From: JBBRHQ01 sp963738305 | Lineage (GTDB): Bacteria; Actinomycetota; Thermoleophilia; Solirubrobacterales; 70-9 | Direction: 5' to 3' | Assembly (NCBI GenBank): GCA_963738305.1 | Contig: CAVTVU010000008.1 | Span: forward strand, 1 to 48,052 | DNA: 48,052 nucleotides | Shown here: positions 15,726 to 24,655 of the stretch, one piece after another | Numbering within the stretch: the stretch's first letter is position 1 | How the letters are laid out: every line of letters begins with the position of its first letter | The notes under the pieces: model-generated | Database searches by the model: none | Told to the model about the DNA's origin: nothing | What the model saw: only the letters and a program-made list of their open reading frames with translations | Made by a program: the position numbers and the translations under genes

Positions 15726-16601
15726 TCATTGGTGACTCAGATCCGTCTCGCCGACGGCGTGGGCGTCGAGCCAGGCGAGGAGGTCGTCGATCACCCGTTC
15801 GCGGTCGGCCGGCAGCTCGTTGAAGATCTCGTGGCGCAGGCCGTCGTAGACGTTCAGCGTCTTGTCCTCGGAGCGGGCCAGCCGGTTGACCATGCGGCTG
15901 GCCTCGACCGGGGCGAGGCGGTCCTCGCTCCCGTGCATCCCGAGCAGCGGCAGGGTGAGGCTGCCCATCCGGTCCTCGAAGCTCTCGATTGCCGCGGCCA
16001 GCTCGGCGATCGTCCGGGCGGGCAGCTTCCCCTGGTGGACGAGCGGGTCGGTGCGGTAGGCCTCGACCTCCGCCGGGTCGTGGGAGATCAGCTCGGCGTC
16101 GACCGCGAAGACTCCCAGGCCGGGGGTCAGCGCCGAGAGCACCCGGCTGGTCAGGCGCACCGCCGCCGAGGCCTGCTCGAGCTTCGCAGCGGGAGCCGAG
16201 AGGACGACCGCGTCGAGCCTCGACTGGTCCTCGAGAACGTAGTCCAGTGAGATGCAGCCGCCCATGCTGTGCCCGAGCAGGATCAGCGGCGGTCCCGGTT
16301 CGGCCTCCCGGGCAAGGGCGAGGAAGGCGTCGAGGTCGGCGGTCGCGTTCCGCATCCGATCGATCACCGCCCGCTGTCCCTCCGAGCGCCCGTGACCGCG
16401 ATGATCGTGGGCGTAGACCGGGTAGCCGGCGGGGACGATCCGCTCGACCGCGTGGCGGTAGCGACCGCCGTGCTCGCCCGCGCCGTGGGAGATGACGACG
16501 ACCGCCTTCACCGGAAGATCGGCGCGCCACGACTGCCAGTAGATCTCCAGGTCGCCGGCCCCGGTGAAGGTGCCCTCCCGGTGGTCGATCGCAGCGCTCA
16601 C
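15726..16601 (-). CDS. Monoacylglycerol lipase-like alpha/beta hydrolase
   Basis: 291 residues; GTG 16601 overlaps the previous stop as GTGA. Classic serine hydrolase features: oxyanion segment HGAGEHGGRYRH, nucleophile Ser in GHSMGG, an Asp in MHGSEDRLAP and a His in GLRHEIFNE, with the YAHDHRGHGRSEG stretch seen in monoglyceride lipases. It should hydrolyse an acyl ester of glycerol or a lysophospholipid, in the cytosol since there is no signal peptide. Translational coupling ties it to the upstream unknown gene. Confidence 0.9.
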   Translation of the reverse strand: MSAAIDHREGTFTGAGDLEIYWQSWRADLPVKAVVVISHGAGEHGGRYRHAVERIVPAGYPVYAHDHRGHGRSEGQRAVIDRMRNATADLDAFLALAREAEPGPPLILLGHSMGGCISLDYVLEDQSRLDAVVLSAPAAKLEQASAAVRLTSRVLSALTPGLGVFAVDAELISHDPAEVEAYRTDPLVHQGKLPARTIAELAAAIESFEDRMGSLTLPLLGMHGSEDRLAPVEASRMVNRLARSEDKTLNVYDGLRHEIFNELPADRERVIDDLLAWLDAHAVGETDLSHQ

Positions 16602-17494
16602 CTCCCCAGCACCCGGCGGCGGCGCAGCACCCGCTCGCTCACCGCCAGCAGCTCCTCGACCGAAGCGAGGCTCACCGCGTCGAGCTCTCCGCGCAGGGCG
16701 ACGTTGGCGGCCTCGCCGGCCTCACCGCGGCGCTCGACGAGCAGCGCCATGTCCTCCTCGTGACCGGGATCGGCGATGGCTCCGGGCAGCTCGGCCAGCA
16801 CCGCCTCGAGACCGACCCGCAGCTGCAGTGCAGCCTCGCGGGGGCGACCGGCGTCGAGGTCGGCTCGAGCGCGCAGCAGCAGCGTCTCGCAGGCATCGAT
16901 TTGCTCGCGCCCTCCGAGGACCGCGGCCACCCGCTCTTGGGGGCGAAGGTCATCCGCCCGGCGCCGCTTCGGCCCACCGCCGCGCACGTCGATCTCCCGC
17001 GCCGCCGAGAACTCGCCCTCCGCCACCTGGTCACCGCTGCCCCAGCCGATCCGCACCGCCACGGCCCGCCCGGCGTCGAGCGAGGTCTCGCATGGGTCGG
17101 CCGAAGCGAGCGCGTTGGCGTGGAGGGCGCGGTTGAGCAGCGCCAGGCCCTCCTCGATCAGGGCGTCGGCGGTCTCGGCGACCTCGGTGACGGAATCCAG
17201 CCAGCGCCCCGCCTCGTCCTCCTCGGCGAAGGGCTCGAAGGCGCGGATCGCCGTCGCCCGGGTCAGGGGCAGCGGCTGCGGCGGCGTTCCCGGCTCGACC
17301 GCGCGGGCGCGCATCCGCCGCCGACGAGGAGGGGGCGGCGCTCCCTCGGTCGTGATCACCAGCACCTGCTCGCCGTCATCGTCCCGGACCTCTTCGCCCT
17401 CGGCCGGGGGTCGCGACAGGTAGCGGCCCTCCGCCAGGCCGATCGTGCCGGGGTAGTCAAGCTGGACGAATCCGAAGTACTTGGGCCGGCTAAT
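16598..17494 (-). CDS. Conserved protein of unknown function, atypical start
   Basis: The safely open frame begins at GTG 17365 (255 residues), but protein-like sequence (SRPKYFGFVQLDYPGTIGLA) continues upstream in frame to about 17491. The codon before it is ATT (17494-17492), overlapping the TAG of the wall-hydrolase gene, and no ATG/GTG/TTG precedes it. So the gene either uses an ATT start (about 298 residues) or has lost its ATG. The protein is mostly helical and Ala/Arg/Glu-rich with a proline-basic patch (APPPPRRRRMRARAVEPG), no signal peptide and no known motif. It overlaps the lipase gene by four bases. Confidence 0.7.
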   Translation of the reverse strand: MSRPKYFGFVQLDYPGTIGLAEGRYLSRPPAEGEEVRDDDGEQVLVITTEGAPPPPRRRRMRARAVEPGTPPQPLPLTRATAIRAFEPFAEEDEAGRWLDSVTEVAETADALIEEGLALLNRALHANALASADPCETSLDAGRAVAVRIGWGSGDQVAEGEFSAAREIDVRGGGPKRRRADDLRPQERVAAVLGGREQIDACETLLLRARADLDAGRPREAALQLRVGLEAVLAELPGAIADPGHEEDMALLVERRGEAGEAANVALRGELDAVSLASVEELLAVSERVLRRRRVLGR

Positions 17495-20092
17495 CGCCGC
17501 GGTTGCCGTTGGGCTGGCCGCCGCCCTGCTGCGAGGAGCCCTGGCCGTGCTTCAGCGAGTAGCCCGAGGGGGTCGCGGCGACCTGCGGGTTCTTGATCTG
17601 GCCGAGTCGCTTGACCAGTCGTTGCCACTGCTCCGGCTTCAGGGACTGCGTGGAGCCGCCGGTGGTCGCCCCGTAGTCGGGGTAGTAACCGACGTGGACG
17701 TGGTCGTAGTGGTCGGGGAGCGCGAAGCTCTGGTCCCCGGGCAGGTCCTCGAGCGAGATGATCTGGTGCGGCGCCATCGTCCCCTGCAGCTGGAGCAGGC
17801 TCTTGATCAGCGAGTCGGCCAGGCTGCCGGGGCCCTGGTGGCCGGTCACCGGGACGCCGTTGATCACGGCGATGTCCATCGCGTCGCCGGTCGTGTGCTC
17901 GGAGACGTTGCCCGAGGAGGTGAGGAAGCTGTGGCCGCACTTCAGCGAGGTGATGGTCAGGCGGTATCCCTTCTCGACCAGGTACTCCATCGCCGCCAGC
18001 AGGCGGCGGTCGATCTGGCCGCTGGCGATGTCGGCCCGCCCGCAGGAGTAGATCGAGAGCCGTGGGTCGTTCAGCACGCGGCGCTGCAGCGCCTCCTTGG
18101 AGAGCAGCAGGACCCCGCCGACCCCGAGGTTCGCCATCATCAGGTTCTTGCCGGTCGAGCGGTAGATCGCCGTCGCCTCGAGCAGCTTCCAGCCGTCGAG
18201 GATCGGCTTCGGGTCGATCGCCGGGGTGTGCTTGCCGGCGGGCCGGATGGCGAAGTCGACGTGGGAACCCGAGCCGGAGCCGCCGACCCGCCCGAGGACG
18301 GTGCCGCCGATCACCCGGGAGCCGACCCGCAGCGGCTTCAGCGTCGCCTTGGAGCTGTCGTAGGCGTAGACGTCGTTGTAGTAGTTGTTGAAGGTGGCGT
18401 AGCCGGCGGTGCCGGAGATCGAGGTGCCGCCCCCGGTCACCTTCTCGACGTGCGGGCGGGAGGGCAGGGCGTAGGCGCGTTGGCGTCCCTCGCCGCCCTT
18501 GCCGCCGGTGTCAGTGGGAGCCGGCCCGGCGCCGCTGGGGACGACGACGCTCGGCTTGATCACCTTCGGCTGATGCTTGGCGCCCTCGCCCTCCGGGGTC
18601 GCCTCGTTGCCCGTGGCACCGGTCGTCCCCGTGGCCCTCTGATCGGCGGGGCCGACGCCGCCCCCCGCCGCGCTGGCGCCCCCGGCGGCGCCAGTGTCGG
18701 CTGGGGCGTTGCCGGCGGAATTGCTCGGGGTCGTCGTGCCGGCCGCCGCCCCGCTCGTCGCATCCGGCGCCGGCGCCGGAGCGGCGGAGCCGGTGCCGGA
18801 CCCCGTACCCGCGTCCGGCGCCGTCGAGCCCGGGCCCTCGCTCTCGGAGCGGCCCGGCTTGGCGGCGGCGGTGTTGAGCGCGTTGTCCTTGATCGTGGTC
18901 TTGGTCGCCGGAGCGGTCGGCTTCTTGTCGTCGGTGGGGGTGATCAGCTTGAAGTCCGCGGCACTCAGCGGCTGGGGCTTCGGCACCGGGTAGTCGCTGA
19001 CGATCTGCCCCAGGTTGCCGTAGGTGTAGCGGTTGCCGTAGGCGTCCTCGAGGACGATGTAGCGCCCGAGCCGCGGGGAGGAGCCGATCGCCTTGATCTC
19101 ACCGTCGTTGACCGAGACGACGGGAGCATCGGGCTTGGAGTAGATGTCGATCCCGGTGCGTCCCGGAGCCGAGCCGACGACCTCAGCGGCGTTGTGGGCG
19201 GCGGCGCCGGGCGTCGGCTTTGCATCGCGGGCCGCGGTCTCGGTCGAGATCGCATCCGAGTAGCGGGCGTCGGCGGCGACCGGGAAGTGCGCGCCCTCGG
19301 TCAGTCCCGTCAGCGAGCCGACCAGCTGCTCGGGCAGCTTGCCGTAGCCGCGGGCGTAGAGCAGTACCTCCTGCGCGTACCAGTCGGCGTGGTTGTAGGC
19401 GAGGATCGCGTTGTAGAGGTTCGTCTCACCTCCGGCCGCCTTCAGATAGCGGGCCGCGGCGCAGATCGCGTCGACAGGGTTGTAGGGGTCCCTGCGGCCG
19501 TCGCCGTTGGCGTCCACCCCGTAGGTGGCCCAGGTCGAGGGGATGAACTGCATCCAGCCCATCGCGCCGGCGCTGGAGACGTTGAGGTTGGTGCCGAAGG
19601 CGGTTTCGATCTTGTTGATCGAGGCGAGCACCTGCCAGGGAATGTCGTACTGGGTGCCGCAGGCCTGGTAGATCGGCAGCAGGAACGGCGGGATCTCGAA
19701 CGAGTCGATCAGGAAGTTGGGGACCCCGAGGGGGGCCGGGCCGATCGGGGCAAACGAGCTTCGGGGGGAGTCCCCGCGGCGCCGCCGGCGGAGGTGGTCC
19801 CGCCGCTCGAAGTCGGCGCCGTCTCTTCGCTGTTGTTGCCGATCTGCGGCGCCGCCCCGCCGCTCTCGGGGGCCGTGATCGTGCCCTGAAGCGGTGGTGC
19901 GGCCTGAACGCCGCCGCCGATCGGCGTGCCCGGGGCGACCACCGGCGGGGCGGCGGGGGTGGTGGGCTGACCGGAGCCGGTATCGGTGCCGGCGGGCTTG
20001 ACCTGCTGCGACTCGGCGGCGGCAAGATTCGCTCCGGCGACCACGGCCATGAGGACGGCGAGCGCGATGGTCAGTGCGAGCTTCTGTCTCAT
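17490..20092 (-). CDS. Modular cell-wall protein: lytic transglycosylase, split LytM-like, M15-like peptidase
   Basis: The true N-terminus is ATG 20092 with a signal peptide (KLALTIALAVLMAVVAGANL). This frame runs to about 19768, where it must shift -1 in a run of six G (19763-19768) into the long open frame ending at 17490. One restored base gives 867 residues. Order: signal and Pro/Thr-rich linker; SLT-type lytic transglycosylase with Glu at about 163 (NKIETAFG, AGAMGWMQFIPSTWATYG); first half of a LytM/M23-like fold (GIDIYSKPDAPVVSVNDGEI, YGNRYTYGNLG); a long Ala/Gly/Pro-rich insert; the second half (VIGGTVLGRVGGSGSGSHVD); and an M15-like zinc site (His733, Asp740 in SEHTTGDAMDIA; His800 in HVHVGY). 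The M23 part lacks the usual zinc histidines and is probably non-catalytic. Role inferred: peptidoglycan remodelling. Confidence 0.85.
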
Positions 20093-20304
20093 CTGCCGGC
20101 GACTGTTCTCCTGCTGCCCCCGGGGGAGGTGGCGACGAACGCGGCGGCGCGCGCCCTCTCCCCGACCACAGCAACGGCAACGCTATTTGTTCGTCTCTCC
20201 CATTGCAAGGCAAGCACCCGTGCCGAAAACCTACCCCTCGCGGGCGGACGGCCCGTTCCGCCCACCCATGGGTTAACGCGCCCACAACCTTGGCTGTGGC
20301 GGTG

Positions 20305-20310
20305 TACCCT
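20305..20310 (+). promoter_or_regulatory. Candidate -10 for leaderless phasin-like mRNA
   Basis: TACCCT ends six bases before GTG 20317; no Shine-Dalgarno is visible. Confidence 0.35.
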
Positions 20311-20316
20311 GGCGCC

Positions 20317-20688
20317 GTGACGAGCGACTGGCAGAGCGAGGAAAACGATCCCGGCCAGGAGGGCATCCGCGCCCGCAGCGAGCAGGCGGTCGGCGACCTC
20401 GCCCAGGCACTGCTCGACAACCCGATGTTCAGCGGGGCGCTCTCGGCCGCCTTCGGCGCTCGCGAGCGCGCGATCGAGGCCCAGCAGGCCGCGATGGGGG
20501 CCCTGAACCTGCCCTCGGCGTCCGAGGTCGAGCGGCTCGAGCGCCGGCTGCGGTCGCTCTCACACCGCCTGGAGGCGGTGGAGGAGCAGATCGACGGCGT
20601 GGCGCGCGACATCAGCGCGATCCGGCGCCGCCTCGACAACGAGATCAGCGTTGGCGCCGACCAGTCGCGCCTCGAGGTCGAAGACTAA
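20317..20688 (+). CDS. Phasin-like coiled-coil protein
   Basis: 123 residues from GTG 20317 (VTSDWQSEEND), chosen over the longer frame because of the -10-like hexamer just upstream and the lack of protein-like sequence before it. The middle has an amphipathic stretch (LAQALLDNPMFSGALSAAFGARERA) and the second half is a coiled coil (EVERLERRLRSLSHRLEAVEEQIDGVARDISAI is its span, residues about 68-100). This resembles granule-associated phasin-type proteins, but no motif fixes the assignment. It converges on the phosphorylase-like gene and has a companion at 21399. Confidence 0.75.
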   Translation: MTSDWQSEENDPGQEGIRARSEQAVGDLAQALLDNPMFSGALSAAFGARERAIEAQQAAMGALNLPSASEVERLERRLRSLSHRLEAVEEQIDGVARDISAIRRRLDNEISVGADQSRLEVED

Positions 20689-20697
20689 GGCTCGACC

Positions 20698-21363
20698 TCA
20701 GGTTGAGAATGCGGCGACCGCGGCCCGGCCCGCCAGCTTCGCCGCAACCTCCAGGGGCTCGTCGGCGATCCGCTTGCCCCGGGCGTCCTCGGAAACGATC
20801 AGCAGGGCACCGATTTCGACCCCGAGGGTCGGGGCGAGGGAGAAGAGCGCCGCGGTCTGCAGGTCGGCGACCTCGAAAGCTGTCTCGGCCAGCTCGTCAT
20901 GGCCGGGCATCACGTCGAAGCTGCCGGCCGGAGCGAGCCGGGTTCCGTCCTCGGCGGCAGGCCGCAGTTCCTCGACCAGCGTTGGCACCAAGCTCCGGCC
21001 CGCGTTGCCGAGCGAGCGGCTGACGCCATCGCCGGCGAAGGCCGAGGCGACGAGCACGAGCCGACCGAGATCGAGCTCGGGATCGCCGGCGGTGCAGGTC
21101 CCGACCCGCACCGCCCGCTTCAATCCCAGCTCCGCGAGGTCGGCGAGCACCAGGGCGGCGCTCGGCCCGCCGGTGCCCGTTGACTGCACCGTCAGCTCCG
21201 CGCCCGACTCCCGCACCCCCCAGTAGCCCCACAGGCCACGCGCGTGGTTGCTCATCTTCGGCTGGACCGTCAGCTCCTGGGCCAGCATCATCGCCCGCGC
21301 TGGGTCGCCGGTGAGGATCGCGTCGGCGGCGATCGGGGCGCTGGGTCGCAGGCGGGCGGGCAC
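20698..21363 (-). CDS. Nucleoside phosphorylase-family protein
   Basis: 221 residues from GTG 21363. PNP/UDP-type features: GDPARAMMLAQEL for phosphate binding, STGTGGPSAALVLADLAELG, RVGTCTAGDPELDLG, and near the C-terminus DLQTAALFSLAPTLGVEIGALLIVSED, which matches the purine/ribose-binding ExE-type segment in position (a Glu-Met-Glu there is replaced by DLQT). The family cleaves nucleosides with phosphate. The altered active-site segment leaves the substrate open. It is divergent from the phasin-like gene at 21399, with 35 bases between. Confidence 0.85.
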   Translation of the reverse strand: MPARLRPSAPIAADAILTGDPARAMMLAQELTVQPKMSNHARGLWGYWGVRESGAELTVQSTGTGGPSAALVLADLAELGLKRAVRVGTCTAGDPELDLGRLVLVASAFAGDGVSRSLGNAGRSLVPTLVEELRPAAEDGTRLAPAGSFDVMPGHDELAETAFEVADLQTAALFSLAPTLGVEIGALLIVSEDARGKRIADEPLEVAAKLAGRAAVAAFST

Positions 21364-21367
21364 GCTC

Positions 21368-21385
21368 GTCCGAGGTTATTCGGAC
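21368..21385. promoter_or_regulatory. Inverted repeat in a 35-base divergent gap
   Basis: GTCCGA (21368-21373), spacer GGTTAT, TCGGAC (21380-21385). It sits between the starts of two divergent genes and abuts a TAAGCT hexamer (21386-21391) seven bases before GTG 21399, so a bound protein could control both. Confidence 0.4.
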
Positions 21386-21398
21386 TAAGCTCTGGGCC

Positions 21399-21776
21399 GT
21401 GGAAGGCTCATCGGAGAGCGGTGGCGGCGAAGCCCCGAAGGGGGTCTCCGAAAGCCTGCGCGAGGCGATCGAGCGGACCTTCGCGGCGACCACCGAGGCG
21501 GGGGAGCGCGCCCAGGAGCTGCTCGACGAGGTGACCAAGCGCGGGCGCGGGGCCCGCGAGTCTGTCTCCCAGCGCGGCCAGGACGCCCGCGAGGCGATCA
21601 GCCAGCGCGGCCAGGAGGCCCAGGAGGCCTCGTCGGGCGCGGCGGCCAGGCTGGTCGAGGCGATCGAGGGGATGCGGCTGGCCACCCGCGATGAGCTGCG
21701 TCTGCTGGAGAAGCAGGTGGCCGAGCTTTCGGCGCGGGTTGACGCGCTAGAAGCCGACTCCAGGGTCCCGCGATAG
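21399..21776 (+). CDS. Phasin-like protein with 11-residue amphipathic repeats
   Basis: 125 residues from GTG 21399. The N-terminal third is helical (SESLREAIERTFAATTEAGE), then near-identical 11-residue units follow: RGRGARESVSQ, RGQDAREAISQ, RGQEAQEASSG. The C-terminus is a leucine-zipper-like coil (LRLLEKQVAELSARVDALEA). The 11-mer periodicity is that of surface-binding amphipathic helices in phasins, apolipoproteins and LEA-like proteins. Binding to a lipid or polyester granule is inference; the next genes encode an epimerase and an acyltransferase, which fits lipid metabolism. Confidence 0.8.
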   Translation: MEGSSESGGGEAPKGVSESLREAIERTFAATTEAGERAQELLDEVTKRGRGARESVSQRGQDAREAISQRGQEAQEASSGAAARLVEAIEGMRLATRDELRLLEKQVAELSARVDALEADSRVPR

Positions 21777-21778
21777 CC

Positions 21779-22839
21779 ATGGCTGCCGTGGGCAGCCGAG
21801 TCGTGATCATCGGAGCCGCGAGCCACTGGGGCTCGGAGCTGGCGCGTGCGCTCGAGCGCGACCCGAGCGTCTCCTTCCTTGCCGGGGTCGACACGAAGCC
21901 GCCCGCAGCCGACCTCGAGCGCACCGAGTTCATCGAGGCCGACATCCGCAACCCGGTGATCTCGCGGATCCTTCCGGGGTTGGAGCCGGAGGTCATCGTG
22001 CACTGCGGGATCGTCTGGTACCCGGAGGCCGACAAGCCGGCCCGAGCTCTCCACGACATCAACGTGATCGGCACCCTGCAGCTGCTCGCGGCATGCGAGA
22101 AGGTGAGCGGCCTGCAGGCGCTGGTCGCCCGCGGCTCGGCGGCGATCTACGGCTGCGAGGCATCGGCCCCCTCCTTCTTCACCGAGGAGATGGCCCGCCG
22201 CTACCCGCTGAAGACCCGTTTCCAGCGGGACATCGGCGAGCTGGAGGGTTACTTCGACAACTTCGCCCGCCGCCACCCGGGGGTGACCTGCACGATGCTG
22301 CGCTTCCAGCCGGAGCTCGGGCCCGGGCTCGAACAGCCACTCAACCGCTACCTCTCGCTGCCGGTCGTCCCGACCCAGCTCGGCTTCGACCCCCAGCTCC
22401 AGCTCCTGCACGCCGATGACGCCACCGGGGCGCTGGCGGCGGCGACCCGACGGCCGGTTCGCGGCCCCGTCAACGTCGCACCGGACGGGACGATCTCGCT
22501 CAACCGGATCCTCCGCCTGGCGGGCCGTCCGACGCTGCCGGTGCCGCACCAGCTCGCGGGCACGGTGCTGGGAGGCTGGGTCGGCGGCTGGGTGCCGCCG
22601 ACCTCTACTACGACGGGATCAGGCTTCTGCGCTACGGCCGCGGTTGCGACAACACCCGGCTGAAGCGCGACGTCGGATTCGAGCCGGCCTTCGACGCCGA
22701 GGGGGCGGCGCGGGACTTCGTCGCCAAGAGCTCGGCCGGCCGCCGTCTCTTCCCCTCGCCCCATCCCGGGGCGATGGCGCAGCGGGCCGGGCGCGGGGCC
22801 GGCCCGCCGGCCGACCAGACCGCGGCGGGGTCGCGATGA
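21779..22839 (+). CDS. NAD(P)-dependent epimerase/SDR-family protein, frame break near C-terminus
   Basis: From ATG 21779 the protein follows an extended SDR pattern: nucleotide-binding VVIIGAASHWGSELARAL, an Asp closing strand two (GVDTKP), ADIRNPVI, and an active-site-like segment around RGSAAIYGCE. Near 22587-22597 the frame must shift by one missing base (a GGG in GGCTGGGTG is a likely site); the tail then reads ADLYYDGIRLLRYGRGCDNT and on to TGA 22837-22839, overlapping the acyltransferase ATG. Repaired length is 353 residues. As written, the frame runs on to 22663 with an unrelated 30-residue tail. Substrate unknown; sugar-nucleotide, sterol and quinone-type SDRs share this architecture. 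Confidence 0.8.
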
Positions 22840-23792
22840 ACGCGACCCGCGAGGCGGCTTCGAGCATGGCGGGGGCAGCCGAGTTCATCAGCCGGATGCG
22901 CTCCGGGATCGAGGACGGGATCGACCCTGTGGGGGCCGCCGAGGAGGCGGCCGGGGTGCTGCCGCGCGCGCTGCGCGAGCCCGTCGCGCGGATGGCACGG
23001 CGGCTGGCCGGGGACTATCACGAGGACGAGTGGGGCTTCGACGAGGAGTTCGCCGAGGCCGCCTACCCGCTGTTCGAGTTCCTCTACGACGTCTGGTGGC
23101 GGGTCCAGGTCGCCGGGGTGACCAACGTCCCATCGCACGGCCGCGGGCTGATCGTCTCCAACCACTCCGGCTCGGTCTTCCCCTTCGACGCGACGATGAT
23201 CGGTGTCGCGATCATGAAGGAGCACCCGCTGCCGCGCTGGACCCGGCCGCTGGTGCTCAACTGGGCCTTCGAGCTGCCCTTCCTCAGCCTCTTCATGCGC
23301 AAGGTCGGCGGCGTCCCGGCCAGTCCCTTCAACGGGATCCGGCTGCTCGAGCAGGACCACCTGGTCATGGTCTTCCCGGAGGGGGCCAAGGGGACCGGCA
23401 AGCCGTTCTCGGAGCGCTACCGGCTGCAGCGCTTCGGCCGGGGCGGCTTCGTCGAGGTTGCGCTGCGGACCGGAGCGCCGATCATCCCGGTCGCTGTGGT
23501 AGGCGCCGAGGAGATCTATCCGAAGATCGGCGAGTCGGCGGCGCTGGCAAAGATCTCGGGAGCGCCCTTCGTGCCGATCACCCCGACTTTCCCCTGGCTC
23601 GGGCCGCTCGGCCTGGTGCCCCTCCCCTCGCGCTGGCGGATCGAGTTCTGCGAGCCGATCGACCTCTCCGAGTACGGACCCGAGGCGGCCGAGGACAAGA
23701 CGCTCCTCTTCGACCTCTCCGAGTCGATCCGCGAGACGATTCAGGGCCGCCTCTACGAGAGCCTGGTGCGGAGGGGTTCCGCCTTCATCTGA
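22836..23792 (+). CDS. PlsC-like acyltransferase
   Basis: 318 residues from ATG 22836, overlapping the epimerase stop as ATGA; the longer frame upstream is the epimerase in another frame. The acyltransferase motifs are visible: NHSGSVFPFD (His and Asp, spaced slightly wider than in the standard NHxxxxD), then FNGIRLLEQDHLVMVFPEGAKG (FPEG motif) and IIPVAVVGAEEIYPKI. It should transfer an acyl chain from acyl-CoA or acyl-ACP to a glycerol- or lysophospholipid-type acceptor at the membrane. Its coupling to the SDR and phasin-like genes suggests a lipid-storage or envelope-lipid pathway. Confidence 0.88.
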   Translation: MNATREAASSMAGAAEFISRMRSGIEDGIDPVGAAEEAAGVLPRALREPVARMARRLAGDYHEDEWGFDEEFAEAAYPLFEFLYDVWWRVQVAGVTNVPSHGRGLIVSNHSGSVFPFDATMIGVAIMKEHPLPRWTRPLVLNWAFELPFLSLFMRKVGGVPASPFNGIRLLEQDHLVMVFPEGAKGTGKPFSERYRLQRFGRGGFVEVALRTGAPIIPVAVVGAEEIYPKIGESAALAKISGAPFVPITPTFPWLGPLGLVPLPSRWRIEFCEPIDLSEYGPEAAEDKTLLFDLSESIRETIQGRLYESLVRRGSAFI

Positions 23793-23838
23793 CGGCTGCG
23801 AGGGCATCGGATGAGAGCCTCAACCTCACAGCCGCCCG

Positions 23839-23883
23839 CGAGAGTGCAATTTCCTCTCATAGTGAGAGGAAATTGAAGTTTCG
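23839..23883. repeat. 45-bp dyad-symmetric element, copy 1
   Basis: Inner arms AATTTCCTCTCA (23848-23859) and TGAGAGGAAATT (23863-23874) are perfect, with spacer TAG. An outer CGAGA (23839) faces TTTCG (23879). The copy at 28997 has the same inner arms and spacing. It lies directly over the probable TTG start of the M14-like gene. Confidence 0.85.
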
Positions 23884-24655
23884 GCAGGGACCGCTGGGTT
23901 GGCAGGGACGGCTCCGGGTGGCCCTGGCGGTGGCGATCGCGACCGCGCTCGCCGGAGCGCAGGCCGCGCCGGGGGCGGCTGGCGGCTTCGGCGGCGCCCA
24001 CCGGGTGGTGACGCTTGGGCACTCGGTCAAGGGGCGGACGGTGAAGGCGCTGCGGCTGGGCGACCCCGGCAGCCTCCACAAGGCGCTGGTGGTCGGGTCG
24101 ATCCACGGCGACGAGACGGCAGGGCTGAGGGTGGTCCGCGAGCTGCGCCGACGCTACTCGGGGATCCGCGGCGTCGACCTCTGGACCGTCTTCACGGTCA
24201 ACCCGGACGGAGTCGCCCGCGACAGCCGTCGCAATGCCCACGGCGTCGACCTGAACCGCAACTTCCCCTTCCGCTGGCATGGCGGCGTGCCGCGCTCCAG
24301 CGGCTACTACCCCGGGCCACGGCCCTTCTCCGAGCCCGAGTCGAGGTTGGTGCGGCGCCTGGTCATGCGGCTGCGGCCGCGGATCTCGATCTGGTACCAC
24401 CAGCCCTGGGGGCAGGTGCTCGCGCCCTGTCGGCCGGGCGACGCCCACCTCGAGCGCCGCTACTCGGAGGTCAGTGGGGTGCCGCTGAAGCGCTGCCACG
24501 GCGAGCACCTCCCGGGCACCGCGGTGAAGTGGCAGGAGCACCGCTTCCCCGATACCGACGCCTTCGTGGTCGAGCTGCCGGCCGGCCACATCTCGCAGGA
24601 CGCGGCAAGACGAAACGCCCGCGCGGCCCTCGCCACGATCCGCCTCGCCACCTGA
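23873..24655 (+). CDS. Exported M14-like zinc carboxypeptidase
   Basis: 260 residues from TTG 23873, chosen because it supplies a basic n-region (KFRQGPLGWQGRLR) before the hydrophobic signal segment (VALAVAIATALAGAQA); GTG 23918 would leave the signal without charge. M14 features: HGDE (HxxE zinc pair) after VVGSI, NPDG, and the substrate-carboxylate motif NRNFPF; a Glu in AFVVELPAGH is the likely catalytic base; a later His may be the third ligand (WYHQPWG). Two Cys (APCRPG, LKRCHG) suggest a disulfide. The family removes C-terminal residues, in bacteria often from peptidoglycan peptides. The start overlaps the 45-bp repeat. Confidence 0.85.
   Translation: MKFRQGPLGWQGRLRVALAVAIATALAGAQAAPGAAGGFGGAHRVVTLGHSVKGRTVKALRLGDPGSLHKALVVGSIHGDETAGLRVVRELRRRYSGIRGVDLWTVFTVNPDGVARDSRRNAHGVDLNRNFPFRWHGGVPRSSGYYPGPRPFSEPESRLVRRLVMRLRPRISIWYHQPWGQVLAPCRPGDAHLERRYSEVSGVPLKRCHGEHLPGTAVKWQEHRFPDTDAFVVELPAGHISQDAARRNARAALATIRLAT

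Noticed and set aside
19740..19790. Programmed -1 frameshift at the C6/G6 run in the wall-hydrolase gene
   Set aside because: A homopolymer could be slippery, but the same one-base loss occurs in five other unrelated genes without slippery heptamers, so sequence error is simpler.
17481..19889. An 802-codon open frame on the plus strand
   Set aside because: It is the exact antisense of the wall-hydrolase gene. It reads as Arg/Val/Gly/Asp-rich sequence with no domain, a common artefact opposite GC-rich genes.
17490..20639. Wall-hydrolase gene starting at 20639
   Set aside because: The first ~290 codons are antisense to the phasin-like gene and out of frame with the real signal peptide at 20092.
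23839..23883. Insertion-sequence end at the dyad repeat
   Set aside because: No transposase gene, target duplication or longer terminal repeat is seen around either copy; an isolated repeat element is all that can be supported.
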